DNA of 14,756 nt from JAAZLS01 sp964463285 (GTDB lineage Bacteria; Bacillota; Dethiobacteria; DTU022), in contig CAYXBB010000037.1 of the NCBI GenBank assembly GCA_964463285.1, forward strand, positions 1 through 14,756. The letters are read 5' to 3'. Below the pieces are notes generated by a model that searched no databases, was not told where the DNA came from, and saw nothing but the letters and a program-made list of their open reading frames with translations. A program made the position numbers and the translations under genes. This document shows, piece by piece, positions 6,250 through 13,214 of the stretch; within the stretch, counting starts at the first letter, position 1, and each line of letters opens with the position of its first letter.

Positions 6250-7152
6250 ATGAAAATTGATATCCCGGAGTTAATATCAAAGGCCGAGGTACTGGTGGAG
6301 GCATTGCCTTATATTCGGGCATTTTCTGGTAAGATTTTTGTAATCAAGTACGGCGGGCAAGCCATGGTCAGTGATGAACTTAAGGCCTCCGTGATTATTG
6401 ATCTGGTGCTTCTTAAATATATCGGCGCCCATCCGGTGCTGGTGCACGGCGGAGGGAAGGAAGTAAACGAGGTAATGGAGAAACTGGGCAAAAAACCGAC
6501 ATTTGTAAATGGTTTACGGGTTACCGATGACGAAACCATGGAGATAGTAGAGATGGTTTTGCAGGGCAAAATCAATCGTCAGATTGTCAGCCTGGTTAAT
6601 GAAAAAGGCGGGCAGGGGATTGGTTTGAGCGGCAAAGATGCCAATATGCTCCAGGCCCGGCGTATATCTCCCCAGCCCCCGGCCGACAATCCCTCCGGAG
6701 AGCCGATAGATCTGGGCAGGGTGGGAGAGATCACTGCGGTGAATCCGGAGCCTCTGCAAATCATGGTGGATCATGGTTATATTCCGGTGGTCTCCCCCAT
6801 CGGTGCCGGCCCTTTCGGGGAAAGTCTTAATATAAATGCAGACCATGTGGCCGGAGAGTTGGCGATAGCGCTTAAGGCGGAAAAATATATTTTACTGACA
6901 GATGTGGAGGGTATTTATCTCCTGGAAAACAGCCGAAAACCGACATTTTTATCCTCCATCCAGGGATCGGAGGCCCGGAAGATGATTCGGAAGGGTCAGA
7001 TTAACGGAGGAATGATCCCCAAAGTAGAGTCATGTCTACAGGTAGTAGAACATGGTGCATCTAGAGCCCACATCATTGATGGGCGTATACCTCATTCCAT
7101 ACTTTTAGAGGTGTTTACCGATCGGGGAATCGGTACCATGGTTACCGGGTAG
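6250..7152 (+). CDS. argB: N-acetylglutamate kinase
   Basis: A 300-residue amino-acid kinase that phosphorylates N-acetylglutamate with ATP, the second step of arginine synthesis. Visible motifs: KYGGQAM (33-39) for phosphate binding, HGGG (66-69), GLRVTD (88-93) around the substrate Arg, NADHVAGELA (196-205) and GGMIPK with catalytic Lys258. An N-terminal helix (residues about 5-25, with LVEALPYIRAFSGK) precedes the first strand. In the family this extra helix is the mark of hexameric, arginine-feedback-inhibited enzymes, so allosteric inhibition is inferred. The usual Asn of KYGGNAM is Gln here. The ATG at 6250 follows GAGAGGA (6233-6239); an ATG at 6246 is out of frame and stops at once. 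The gene starts 21 bases after argJ. Confidence 0.97.
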   Translation: MKIDIPELISKAEVLVEALPYIRAFSGKIFVIKYGGQAMVSDELKASVIIDLVLLKYIGAHPVLVHGGGKEVNEVMEKLGKKPTFVNGLRVTDDETMEIVEMVLQGKINRQIVSLVNEKGGQGIGLSGKDANMLQARRISPQPPADNPSGEPIDLGRVGEITAVNPEPLQIMVDHGYIPVVSPIGAGPFGESLNINADHVAGELAIALKAEKYILLTDVEGIYLLENSRKPTFLSSIQGSEARKMIRKGQINGGMIPKVESCLQVVEHGASRAHIIDGRIPHSILLEVFTDRGIGTMVTG

Positions 7153-7167
7153 CCTGTGGCGACAGGC
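7152..7167 (+). other. Small intercistronic hairpin between argB and argD
   Basis: GCCTGT-GGCG-ACAGGC forms a 6-bp stem with a 4-base loop, starting on the last base of the argB stop codon. There is no T-run after it, so it is more likely an mRNA structure than a terminator. Confidence 0.4.
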
Positions 7168-7196
7168 GGCAAATAATTTAACAGGGGGCATCTGGG

Positions 7197-8414
7197 ATGA
7201 GCTTTATTCAGGAACAGGAAGGTCATTATATCATTAATACTTATAATCGCCGGCCAGGGATAAATCTATTGCTGGTGAAAGGGGAGGGAGCCCTGGTTTG
7301 GGATGAACGGGACCGCTGTTATCTTGATTTGTTAGGCGGATTGGCAGTAAATGCGGTGGGTCACTGCCACCCGCAGGTGGTAGAAGCGATACAAAAGCAG
7401 GCAGCAAAGCTGATTCACACCTCCAACCTATATTATACCGCTCCCCAGGTGAAGCTGGCCCGGATGCTGGTGGAACACTCTTTTGCCGGGCGGGTATTCT
7501 TTGCCAACAGTGGTGCGGAGGCCAATGAAGCAGCTATAAAATTAACCCGCAAGTATGCGGGTTTGCACTACGGGCCTGAGTGTTCTTACATTATTACTGC
7601 GGAGCGCTCTTTTCACGGGCGAACCCTGGCCACGGTTACCGCTACCGGGCAGCAAAAATATCGCCGGGGATTTGGGCCGCTGGTGGAGGGGTTTTGCTAC
7701 GCTAATTTCAATGATCTTGATTCTTTTGCCCGGCTGGTGGATAAACGGACTGCCGGAATCATAATAGAACCGGTTCAGGGAGAAGGAGGAGTTTATCCTG
7801 CAGAGGTAAAATTTATTCAAGGCTTACGGGAACTCTGTGACCGGGAAAACCTACTGCTTATTTTTGATGAGGTGCAGTGCGGCATGGGCCGCACCGGCCG
7901 GTTGTGGGCGTATGAAAACTATGGTGTAAAACCGGATATTATTACGGCGGCCAAAGGGCTGGGAGGAGGCCTGCCGATAGGAGTTATGCTGGCCGGGGAG
8001 GAAGTGCAATCCGCTTTTAAGCCGGGAGATCATGCTTCCACTTTTGGAGGCAATCCGGTGGTTTGTCAGGCGGCCATCCAGGTGCTAAACATCCTGTTGG
8101 AAGAACCTTTTTTAAAACAGGTCCGGGAAAAAGGCGAGTTGTTTAAAGAAGGATTATTAAAGCTGGCTAAAAAACATATCGGGCTGATCCGGGAGGTGCG
8201 AGGCCTGGGGCTAATGCTGGCTCTGGAGCTTTCTGTCCCGCTGGCTTTTCCTATTCAGCGCTGCTGCCAGGAGCGGGGGATGTTAATTAATGCCATTGGT
8301 GACAACACAATCCGCTTTTTACCTCCGCTGGTTATCACAAAAGAGCAATTGAAACAGGCTTTAAGTAAGCTTGAACAGGTCCTTGATGAGGCGGAAGCCG
8401 GCAACCTTTCCTAA
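7197..8414 (+). CDS. argD: Acetylornithine aminotransferase
   Basis: A 405-residue class III PLP-dependent aminotransferase that converts N-acetylglutamate semialdehyde plus glutamate to N-acetylornithine and 2-oxoglutarate. Motifs: SGAEANEAA (105-113) for phosphate binding, the FHGRT segment at 139-143, IFDEVQCGMGRTG (222-234) with the Asp224 that bonds the pyridine nitrogen, Lys253 in TAAKGLGGGLP as the PLP lysine, and STFGGNP (281-287). The ATG at 7197 follows AGGGGG (7183-7188). It is the last arg gene here; argF, argG and argH do not follow. A related omega-aminotransferase is possible from motifs alone, but the position after argCJB makes ArgD very likely. Confidence 0.96.
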   Translation: MSFIQEQEGHYIINTYNRRPGINLLLVKGEGALVWDERDRCYLDLLGGLAVNAVGHCHPQVVEAIQKQAAKLIHTSNLYYTAPQVKLARMLVEHSFAGRVFFANSGAEANEAAIKLTRKYAGLHYGPECSYIITAERSFHGRTLATVTATGQQKYRRGFGPLVEGFCYANFNDLDSFARLVDKRTAGIIIEPVQGEGGVYPAEVKFIQGLRELCDRENLLLIFDEVQCGMGRTGRLWAYENYGVKPDIITAAKGLGGGLPIGVMLAGEEVQSAFKPGDHASTFGGNPVVCQAAIQVLNILLEEPFLKQVREKGELFKEGLLKLAKKHIGLIREVRGLGLMLALELSVPLAFPIQRCCQERGMLINAIGDNTIRFLPPLVITKEQLKQALSKLEQVLDEAEAGNLS

Positions 8415-8452
8415 AGCCCGCCCCGAATATCTTTTGGGGGTTTGAATTTTAA

Positions 8453-9028
8453 ATGATCGATCCCTGGTTGATTGGGTTGGCTTATATTTTAGGGTCGATT
8501 CCCTTTGCTTATATCTTTAGCAGGTTATTTCGTGACCAGGATATTCGCGCTACCGGCAGCGGCAATGTGGGGGGGATGAATGTTTTAAGGTACGTGGGGT
8601 TCCTTCCCGGAATAACCACCATCGCTGCCGATGCCGGCAAGGGAGCCCTGGCCGTGTTCATGGCGGGACGATATGGTGGCAGTTCCTGGTGTCCCTGGGC
8701 AGCCGCACTGGCCTGTATACTGGGCCATAACTTTACCCCATTTTTAAGATTCAAAGGCGGTAAGGGGTTGGCCGCCGCCCTGGGAGTTATGCTGGTACTC
8801 TCTCCACAGGTATGCATGTACGTATTACCGGCGATGGCTGTTGCCGCTCTGCTGTTAAAAGACGCCAATACAGGTGCCGGAGTAGGGGTGCTCCTCCTCC
8901 CGGTTGTAATATGGGAGCTGACCGGGGAGCCGGGCTGGGCAATTTTAGGTGGGGGGATCTCGGCAGCGATTGCAGTTAAACATGTTGATGATTTTAAAAC
9001 CTACCTTGCCGGGAGACGCAAGCGATGA
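8453..9028 (+). CDS. plsY: Acyl-phosphate:glycerol-3-phosphate acyltransferase (PlsY family)
   Basis: A 191-residue polytopic membrane protein of the PlsY family, which transfers an acyl chain from acyl phosphate to glycerol-3-phosphate, the first membrane step of phospholipid synthesis. The N-terminal helix LAYILGSIPFAYIFSRLF leads into motif 1, GSGNVGGMNVLR, and motif 2 is GHNFTPFLRFKGGKGLAAALG. Several further hydrophobic segments follow. Motif 1 departs from the usual GSGNxGATN (Gly-Met replace Ala-Thr), and the C-terminal tail KHVDDFKTYLAG departs from the usual HxxNIxRLLxGxE. The ATG at 8453 follows TGGGGG (8435-8440), which lies inside a possible small hairpin (8421-8427 with 8433-8439) able to hide it. 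It may be read through from argD. A divergent paralogue is possible. Confidence 0.87.
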   Translation: MIDPWLIGLAYILGSIPFAYIFSRLFRDQDIRATGSGNVGGMNVLRYVGFLPGITTIAADAGKGALAVFMAGRYGGSSWCPWAAALACILGHNFTPFLRFKGGKGLAAALGVMLVLSPQVCMYVLPAMAVAALLLKDANTGAGVGVLLLPVVIWELTGEPGWAILGGGISAAIAVKHVDDFKTYLAGRRKR

Positions 9029-9068
9029 ACCCCAGGAGGGTTTGAGAGCCCTGCCTTTGACCCGGTCA

Positions 9069-9077
9069 TGGTATAAT
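9069..9077 (+). promoter_or_regulatory. Extended -10 promoter for the nucleotidyltransferase gene
   Basis: TGG-TATAAT: a perfect -10 (9072-9077) with the TGn extension (9069-9071). The TTGACC at 9057-9062 is only nine bases upstream and cannot act as its -35. The predicted start near 9084 gives a leader of about 30 bases holding GGGGGAGG. Confidence 0.6.
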
Positions 9078-9114
9078 GAGGAAAATATTTTTAGAATATG
9101 GGGGAGGTTGAACC

Positions 9115-10179
9115 GTGAAAGCAATGGTCCTGGCAGCGGGGTTGGGAACCCGGCTGCGCCCTTTGACCAATTATGTCTCCAAACCGATGGTTTGTCTTGC
9201 GGGGCGGCCCTGCCTGGAGCATACTGTTCGCCTGCTGCGAAAATATGGCTTTAATGATCTGATTATCAACCTTCATTATAAGCCGGAGCTGATCCGGAAC
9301 TATTTTGGTTATGGAGCGAGGTTAGGGTTAACTATAAGCTATTCATTTGAAAAGGAGCTGATGGGTACTGCCGGCGGGGTCAAAAAAGCGGAGCGTTATT
9401 TTAATAACAGACCGGTGTTAATCATCAGCGGAGACGCATTGACCGATATTAATTTACACCGGTTCTACCGCTATCATCAGGACAAGGGAGCCATGGCCAC
9501 GCTGGCTTTAAAACGAGTTGCCGACCCCACCCGGTATGGAGTGGTGATCACCGATTCAAATGGATTGATTTCCGCTTTCCAAGAAAAACCTTTGCCGGGT
9601 CAGGAAATCAGCAACCTGGCCAATACCGGCATTTACCTGTTGGAACCTTCTGTTTTCGATCTTATACCGGAAAACAAATTCTTTGACTTCGGACAAGATC
9701 TGTTTCCCTTACTGCTAAAACAAGGGAAAAAAATGTTGGGCTATAATATGCGGGAGTACTGGTGTGATATTGGTGATCTGGATGTGTACAGGGAGGCTCA
9801 TTACGACATGCTAGCCGGCCTGGTGGATGTGGAAATCCCCGGAAAACGGTTTGAATCAAATATTTGGCTGGGCAGGCAGCCGGACATTGATCCTCAAACT
9901 ACAATAGTTGGGCCGGCAGTAATTGGGGACAGGTGTATCATTGAAAAAAATGCCCAGATTTATGGGCCGGTAGTGCTGGGGCAGGAAACGGTAATCGGCG
10001 CGGGGGCTGTGCTAAAAAGAGGCATCTTATGGGGAGATGTCCGGATCGGGAAAGGAAGCCACCTGGTGGACTGTATTGTGGGAGAACATTGCAGGGTGGC
10101 TCCGGGGTTATTTTTAGAAAATAAAGTGCTGGACGATCAGATCCTGGAGGGCGTCACAAGCCTGAACCGCAGGGGGTAA
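9115..10179 (+). CDS. Sugar-phosphate nucleotidyltransferase with left-handed beta-helix tail
   Basis: A 354-residue two-domain protein. Residues 1-235 form a nucleotidyltransferase domain: the GxGTRLRPLT loop within LAAGLGTRLRPLT (6-18), KPM with Lys23, LMGTAGGVKKA (82-92), GDALTDI with the metal-binding Asp107, and EYWCDIGDLDVYREAH before the domain end. Residues about 245-340 are hexapeptide repeats of a left-handed beta helix (TTIVGPAVIGDRCIIEKNAQ and following turns). The family makes NDP-sugars from NTP and sugar-1-phosphate; mannose-1-phosphate guanylyltransferase and glucose-1-phosphate thymidylyl/uridylyltransferase are the usual labels, but substrate cannot be read from sequence. 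Some Firmicute homologues are fused to a phosphomannomutase; this one is not. GTG at 9115 follows GGGGGAGG (9100-9107). Confidence 0.85.
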   Translation: MKAMVLAAGLGTRLRPLTNYVSKPMVCLAGRPCLEHTVRLLRKYGFNDLIINLHYKPELIRNYFGYGARLGLTISYSFEKELMGTAGGVKKAERYFNNRPVLIISGDALTDINLHRFYRYHQDKGAMATLALKRVADPTRYGVVITDSNGLISAFQEKPLPGQEISNLANTGIYLLEPSVFDLIPENKFFDFGQDLFPLLLKQGKKMLGYNMREYWCDIGDLDVYREAHYDMLAGLVDVEIPGKRFESNIWLGRQPDIDPQTTIVGPAVIGDRCIIEKNAQIYGPVVLGQETVIGAGAVLKRGILWGDVRIGKGSHLVDCIVGEHCRVAPGLFLENKVLDDQILEGVTSLNRRG

Positions 10180-10245
10180 AAATTGAAATAATCTGGCTGC
10201 CCGGGGCATACATATTAACTTAGAAGTGTTTGGGGAGGGGGGAAA

Positions 10246-10638
10246 TTGAGAAGAACCCTGGCCGCAATGTTGGTATTGGGCTTGCTGATCCTAGGCGTAT
10301 CGGGCGCCGGCTGTGGCCGCAAGGAAGACGATGGACAGTCTACTCCCCAGAAGGCGGTAGAGGCGTTTATAACCGCGTTTCAGCAAAAGAATTTGGAGGC
10401 AATTGACGGGCTATATAGGGGACTAAACTCCGAGGAAAAGGAATTTGTCTCAAAGCTATTTGCGGTAATCGAGATAAAAAGCTTCCAGGTGGATGAGGTT
10501 ACCTGGCTTTCCGAAAAGGAGGCGGAGGTTAAAGTCTCCATTGTCATGGTTATTTATAACCGGGAAAAAACCGTACAGAGCAACTTTAGGCTAATTAAAA
10601 TAGATCGGCGCTGGTGCCTGTCCGGACAGTTACCATAA
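10246..10638 (+). CDS. Small putative lipoprotein (DUF4878/NTF2-like)
   Basis: A 130-residue protein with an N-terminal signal: a basic start (MRRT), a hydrophobic stretch at about 5-18, then SGAGC with Cys23 as likely lipidation site. The -3 residue is Gly rather than Leu, so the lipobox is weak. After a charged linker, TPQKAVEAFITAFQQKNLEA and a later segment ending in a Trp-rich WCLSGQ tail look like a small alpha+beta NTF2-like fold of the DUF4878 type. No catalytic motif is seen and the role is unknown. TTG start at 10246 follows GGGGAGGGGGG (10232-10242). It is 66 bases after the nucleotidyltransferase, probably cotranscribed, and is closed by a terminator. Confidence 0.75.
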   Translation: MRRTLAAMLVLGLLILGVSGAGCGRKEDDGQSTPQKAVEAFITAFQQKNLEAIDGLYRGLNSEEKEFVSKLFAVIEIKSFQVDEVTWLSEKEAEVKVSIVMVIYNREKTVQSNFRLIKIDRRWCLSGQLP

Positions 10639-10656
10639 TATTTTCAAGTTTCCCGG

Positions 10657-10677
10657 TCCGCCTGCAGGCGGATTTTT
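10657..10677 (+). terminator. Intrinsic terminator after the lipoprotein gene
   Basis: TCCGCC-TGCA-GGCGGA (10657-10672) is a perfect hairpin followed immediately by TTTTT, then AATTTTT. It ends the plsY/nucleotidyltransferase/lipoprotein block and separates it from the signalling operon. Confidence 0.85.
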
Positions 10678-10754
10678 AATTTTTGATCGTTTTTCTTCTC
10701 TGTTGCTTTTACCGAGATGCCGGGAGGTAATTTCTTTTAAACCTGGCAGTAAGA

Positions 10755-10763
10755 TGTTATAAT
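10755..10763 (+). promoter_or_regulatory. Extended -10 promoter of the histidine kinase operon
   Basis: TGT-TATAAT: perfect -10 at 10758-10763 with TGn at 10755-10757. There is no good -35 (the 17-base position holds TTTTAA). The predicted start near 10770 gives a leader of about 57 bases. It lies between the upstream terminator and the kinase gene, where a promoter is needed. Confidence 0.6.
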
Positions 10764-10826
10764 GTAAACATTACAGGGATTTCAAACGTTGCACAAATGT
10801 AATTCCGGCGCAGGGAGGCGAAACAG

Positions 10827-11918
10827 TTGAATGCGCTTTCGGAAGAGGCTACAGCGATTCTAGACTTCCTACCGGACCCGTTATTTATAATTGATCAGGA
10901 TCAAAAAGTACTCCTGTGTAACCGGCAGGCCAGGGACATATTTGGGTTTACAGCCGATTCCTACCTGCCCTTGGTTGAAGTTACCGGAATCAGGAATATT
11001 GGACAGTTAGCCGGCAAGGTGTTGGAAAGCAGATTGCCTTTAAGGTTTTCTTATGAAGACACTACGGTTAAAATAAAGCGGAATGAACAACGCTATTTTT
11101 TTAGGATTGCTATCACTCCGATTGACTATGAACATCTGCAGGGTGCGCTGGTGGTGCTTACAGATGTTAGCCGCTTTCAGGAAATGGAAAAAATTAAAAG
11201 TGATTTTGTATCCATAGTCTCTCATGAGTTTCGTACTCCCCTGACCACAATTATCGTGGGGGTAGAGATGTTACTGGAAGGAATGCTGGGGAACTTGACC
11301 CCCCGTGGAAAGGAGATCCTGGAGGCTATTCAAGGTGATTGCCGGCGCCTAACCAGGCTGGTAGATAATTTAATGCAACTTTCCCGGGTAGAGTCGGGAA
11401 TGATTTTAATTGAGGCCGAACCTGTAGAGGTAGCCAATCTAGTACAAGAAGCTGTACGCCCCTTGAAAATCCAGGCCAGAGACAAAGAGGTAGAGCTGAT
11501 TGTAGATCTACCGCTTGATCCTCCCCTTATGGAAGCAGATTTTAATAAATCAGTATGGGTGCTTACCAACCTTATCGGCAATGCCTTACGCTACACCGAT
11601 GCGGGAGGCAGTATTGCCATAAAGGTACGGGAGTATGGCAACCGCCTTTTCATCTCGGTCAGTGATACCGGCTGCGGTATACCGAAATCTTATCAGGATA
11701 AAATTTTTAGCAAATACGTACAAGTCCTGGGCCAAAAGGGAGAAAAACGCGGCGGTGTCGGGTTGGGGTTGGCGATCGCCAGGGATATTGTCGCCGCCCT
11801 GGGAGGGGAGATATGGGTGGAAAGTGAAGAAGGTAAAGGAAGTACTTTTACTTTTACTTTACCCGTATTGAGGCAGGATGAACCTGAAATTAAAGGAGGG
11901 GATTCAGATGGATCCTAA
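10827..11918 (+). CDS. Soluble PAS-domain sensor histidine kinase
   Basis: A 363-residue kinase with no membrane segment, so it should sense a cytoplasmic signal. Domains: PAS at about 5-115 (ILDFLPDPLFIID, then CNRQARDIFGF), HisKA dimerisation/phosphoacceptor with His133 in VSHEFRTPLTT, and a HATPase_c domain with N box NLIGNALRYTD (Asn252), G1 box SDTGCGIP (Asp280) and G2 box GGVGLGLAIARD (309-320). All catalytic boxes are intact. The TTG at 10827 follows AGGGAGGCG (10812-10820). Its end overlaps the receiver gene by 11 bases, indicating translational coupling and a cognate pair. No haem- or flavin-ligand motif stands out in the PAS, so the signal is unknown; proximity to rex hints at redox or energy state but is only positional. 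Confidence 0.93.
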   Translation: MNALSEEATAILDFLPDPLFIIDQDQKVLLCNRQARDIFGFTADSYLPLVEVTGIRNIGQLAGKVLESRLPLRFSYEDTTVKIKRNEQRYFFRIAITPIDYEHLQGALVVLTDVSRFQEMEKIKSDFVSIVSHEFRTPLTTIIVGVEMLLEGMLGNLTPRGKEILEAIQGDCRRLTRLVDNLMQLSRVESGMILIEAEPVEVANLVQEAVRPLKIQARDKEVELIVDLPLDPPLMEADFNKSVWVLTNLIGNALRYTDAGGSIAIKVREYGNRLFISVSDTGCGIPKSYQDKIFSKYVQVLGQKGEKRGGVGLGLAIARDIVAALGGEIWVESEEGKGSTFTFTLPVLRQDEPEIKGGDSDGS

Positions 11919-12288
11919 GGTTTTACTGGTGGAGGACGAAAAAAATATTATCCTGGGAGTCAGGACCTGCCTGGACGCAGTAGGATATCAGGTTCATGTG
12001 GTAGAAGACGGAGAACAGGCTTTGGAGTATATCAAAACCCGGAGGCCGGACCTGGTGCTGTTGGATCTGATGTTGCCCAAGATAGATGGGTTTGAGGTAC
12101 TAAAAGCCATAAAACAAAGTAATTCTACCAAGGATATTCCGGTAATTGTACTTACTGCCAAGGTTAGCCATGAAGACCAGAAACGAGCGCAAGATCTGGG
12201 TGCCGATTTCTATATGACCAAACCGTTCCGGCCACAAGAACTATGGGATAAAATTAAACATTTTTTACCCGAGGCGGAGCTCTCTTGA
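11908..12288 (+). CDS. Stand-alone response regulator receiver protein
   Basis: A 126-residue CheY-like protein made of one receiver domain and no output domain. Phosphorylation site Asp53 is in LVLLDLMLP, the acid pocket is Asp10-Glu11 (LVEDEKN), the switch Thr is Thr83 (VLTAK) and the conserved Lys is Lys105 (MTKPF). ATG at 11908 is preceded by AAAGGAGGGG (11892-11901); an in-frame upstream start at 11878 is possible but lies deeper in the kinase gene and lacks a ribosome site. It overlaps the kinase stop by 11 bases, so it is the likely phosphoacceptor. Without a DNA-binding domain it must act by protein contact or pass phosphate on in a relay. Confidence 0.95.
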   Translation: MDPKVLLVEDEKNIILGVRTCLDAVGYQVHVVEDGEQALEYIKTRRPDLVLLDLMLPKIDGFEVLKAIKQSNSTKDIPVIVLTAKVSHEDQKRAQDLGADFYMTKPFRPQELWDKIKHFLPEAELS

Positions 12289-12364
12289 ACAAATTTCAAA
12301 CATTGTTTCCGGGGCATGGGAGTAGTTTATCAGTTTAGTATTTTTTAGAGGAAGGTGTTTTGAA

Positions 12365-12835
12365 TTGATACCTGTAAAGGTTAGGGAAGTGGTGCTGGAT
12401 CAGGTTCAAAACCCTCTGCTGCTGCTGGTAGATATTGAAGAGTCGATGGTGTTGCCGATCGGCATCGGGTTTTGGGAGGCCCAGGCGATTGTGTTAAAAC
12501 TTCAGGGGCATGTTTCGCCCCGGCCGTTAACCCATGATCTTTTTAAGGCCCTATGCAGCCAGTTGGATGCCCGGGTGGAAAAAGTGATTATTAATGATAT
12601 CCGAAAAAGCACTTTTTATGCCGAGATCCATCTTGTAGACTCTGCCCGGAAAGAAGTGGTGGTAGATGCCCGCCCCAGTGATGCGGTGGCGCTTGCTTTA
12701 ACGGTAGGGTGCCCCATATATATTACTAAAAATGTGGCTGCTTATACGGTGTCTATCAAGGATCTTTTGGAAGAGCAAGAGAAAGAAATACCCGGGTTGG
12801 GTGATCCCGATGAGGGTGGGCCCCATTTACATTAA
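12365..12835 (+). CDS. Bifunctional nuclease (BFN/DUF151) domain protein
   Basis: A 156-residue protein of the BFN/DUF151 family. Signature segments: LPIGIGFWEAQAIVLKLQG (19 residues in the first half), then RPLTHDLFKALCSQL, and RPSDAVALALTVGCPIYI in the second half. Plant and archaeal relatives were reported to have RNase/DNase activity, but the bacterial function is not settled. Length is typical. The start is TTG at 12365, with GAGGAAGGTG just upstream (about 12347-12356); other TTG triplets nearby are out of frame. The acidic C-terminal tail (about 135-156) is likely disordered. It sits 76 bases after the receiver gene without a clear terminator between, so it may belong to the same transcript. 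Confidence 0.88.
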   Translation: MIPVKVREVVLDQVQNPLLLLVDIEESMVLPIGIGFWEAQAIVLKLQGHVSPRPLTHDLFKALCSQLDARVEKVIINDIRKSTFYAEIHLVDSARKEVVVDARPSDAVALALTVGCPIYITKNVAAYTVSIKDLLEEQEKEIPGLGDPDEGGPHLH

Positions 12836-12849
12836 TAAAGTGAAATACG

Positions 12850-13139
12850 GTGATCAAACTGCTGGTAGTGGTCTGTACACTGGAGATTCATATCCCCGGT
12901 GCCGGCTCTCTAAAAAAAAACGCCGCGTGTTGAAAAGCCTGCTTCAGCGCTTGCAAAACCGGTTCAATATATCCATTGCTGAAACCGGATACCAGGATTA
13001 CTGGCAGCGCTCACAAATAGGGCTGGCGGCAGTCTGTCATAGTTTTAACGGCACCAGTGAAATCATCCGGCAGATTATAGATTATGTTGAACGAGATGGG
13101 CAAATAAATGTAATTAGCTATTCTGTAGAGACCTACTAA
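12850..13139 (+). CDS. DUF503 family protein, reading frame broken at an A9 run
   Basis: The start is GTG 12850, bounded by an in-frame TGA at 12841. That frame reads VIKLLVVVCTLEIHIPGAGS then LKK, and hits TGA at 12931. The homologous remainder (KKRRVLKSLLQRLQNRFN onward, then ETGYQDYWQRSQIGLAAV, ending SVETY) lies in the -1 frame up to TAA at 13137-13139. Joined at the A-run (12912-12920), the two halves give a complete DUF503 protein of about 96 residues with the family's SLKxKRRVLKSL core intact. One extra A or a -1 shift restores the frame. Sequence error, true mutation, and slippage are all possible. The GTG lies 15 bases after the BFN stop and has only a weak ribosome site. The function of DUF503 is unknown; it often sits with translation genes. 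Confidence 0.82.
12912..12921 (+). other. A9 slippery run / candidate -1 frameshift site
   Basis: Nine A residues (12912-12920) followed by C. In the frame of the DUF503 start the bases read CTA AAA AAA AAC, so A-AAA-AAC at 12915-12921 is a textbook X-XXY-YYZ heptamer in the right register, and A-AAA-AAA overlaps it. A -1 shift here leads into the conserved remainder of the protein. An A9 run is also a known type of site for RNA polymerase slippage. Confidence 0.6.
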
Positions 13140-13214
13140 TTACAGTTTGGTGATGAATAAACCCATGACGAAAGGAAAATGATCAGCGGTTTTTGAGCTG
13201 GTTTAAAAGGCAAA

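Noticed and set aside
9057..9077. TTGACC ... TATAAT as a -35/-10 pair before the nucleotidyltransferase
   Set aside because: The spacer is only nine bases, far too short; the TATAAT is better explained as an extended -10.
12732..12849. ATG-initiated upstream extension of the DUF503 C-terminal frame from 12732
   Set aside because: It overlaps the BFN gene in another frame and reads as unrelated sequence. The conserved DUF503 N-terminus lies in a different frame from GTG 12850, so the extension is an artefact of the frame break.
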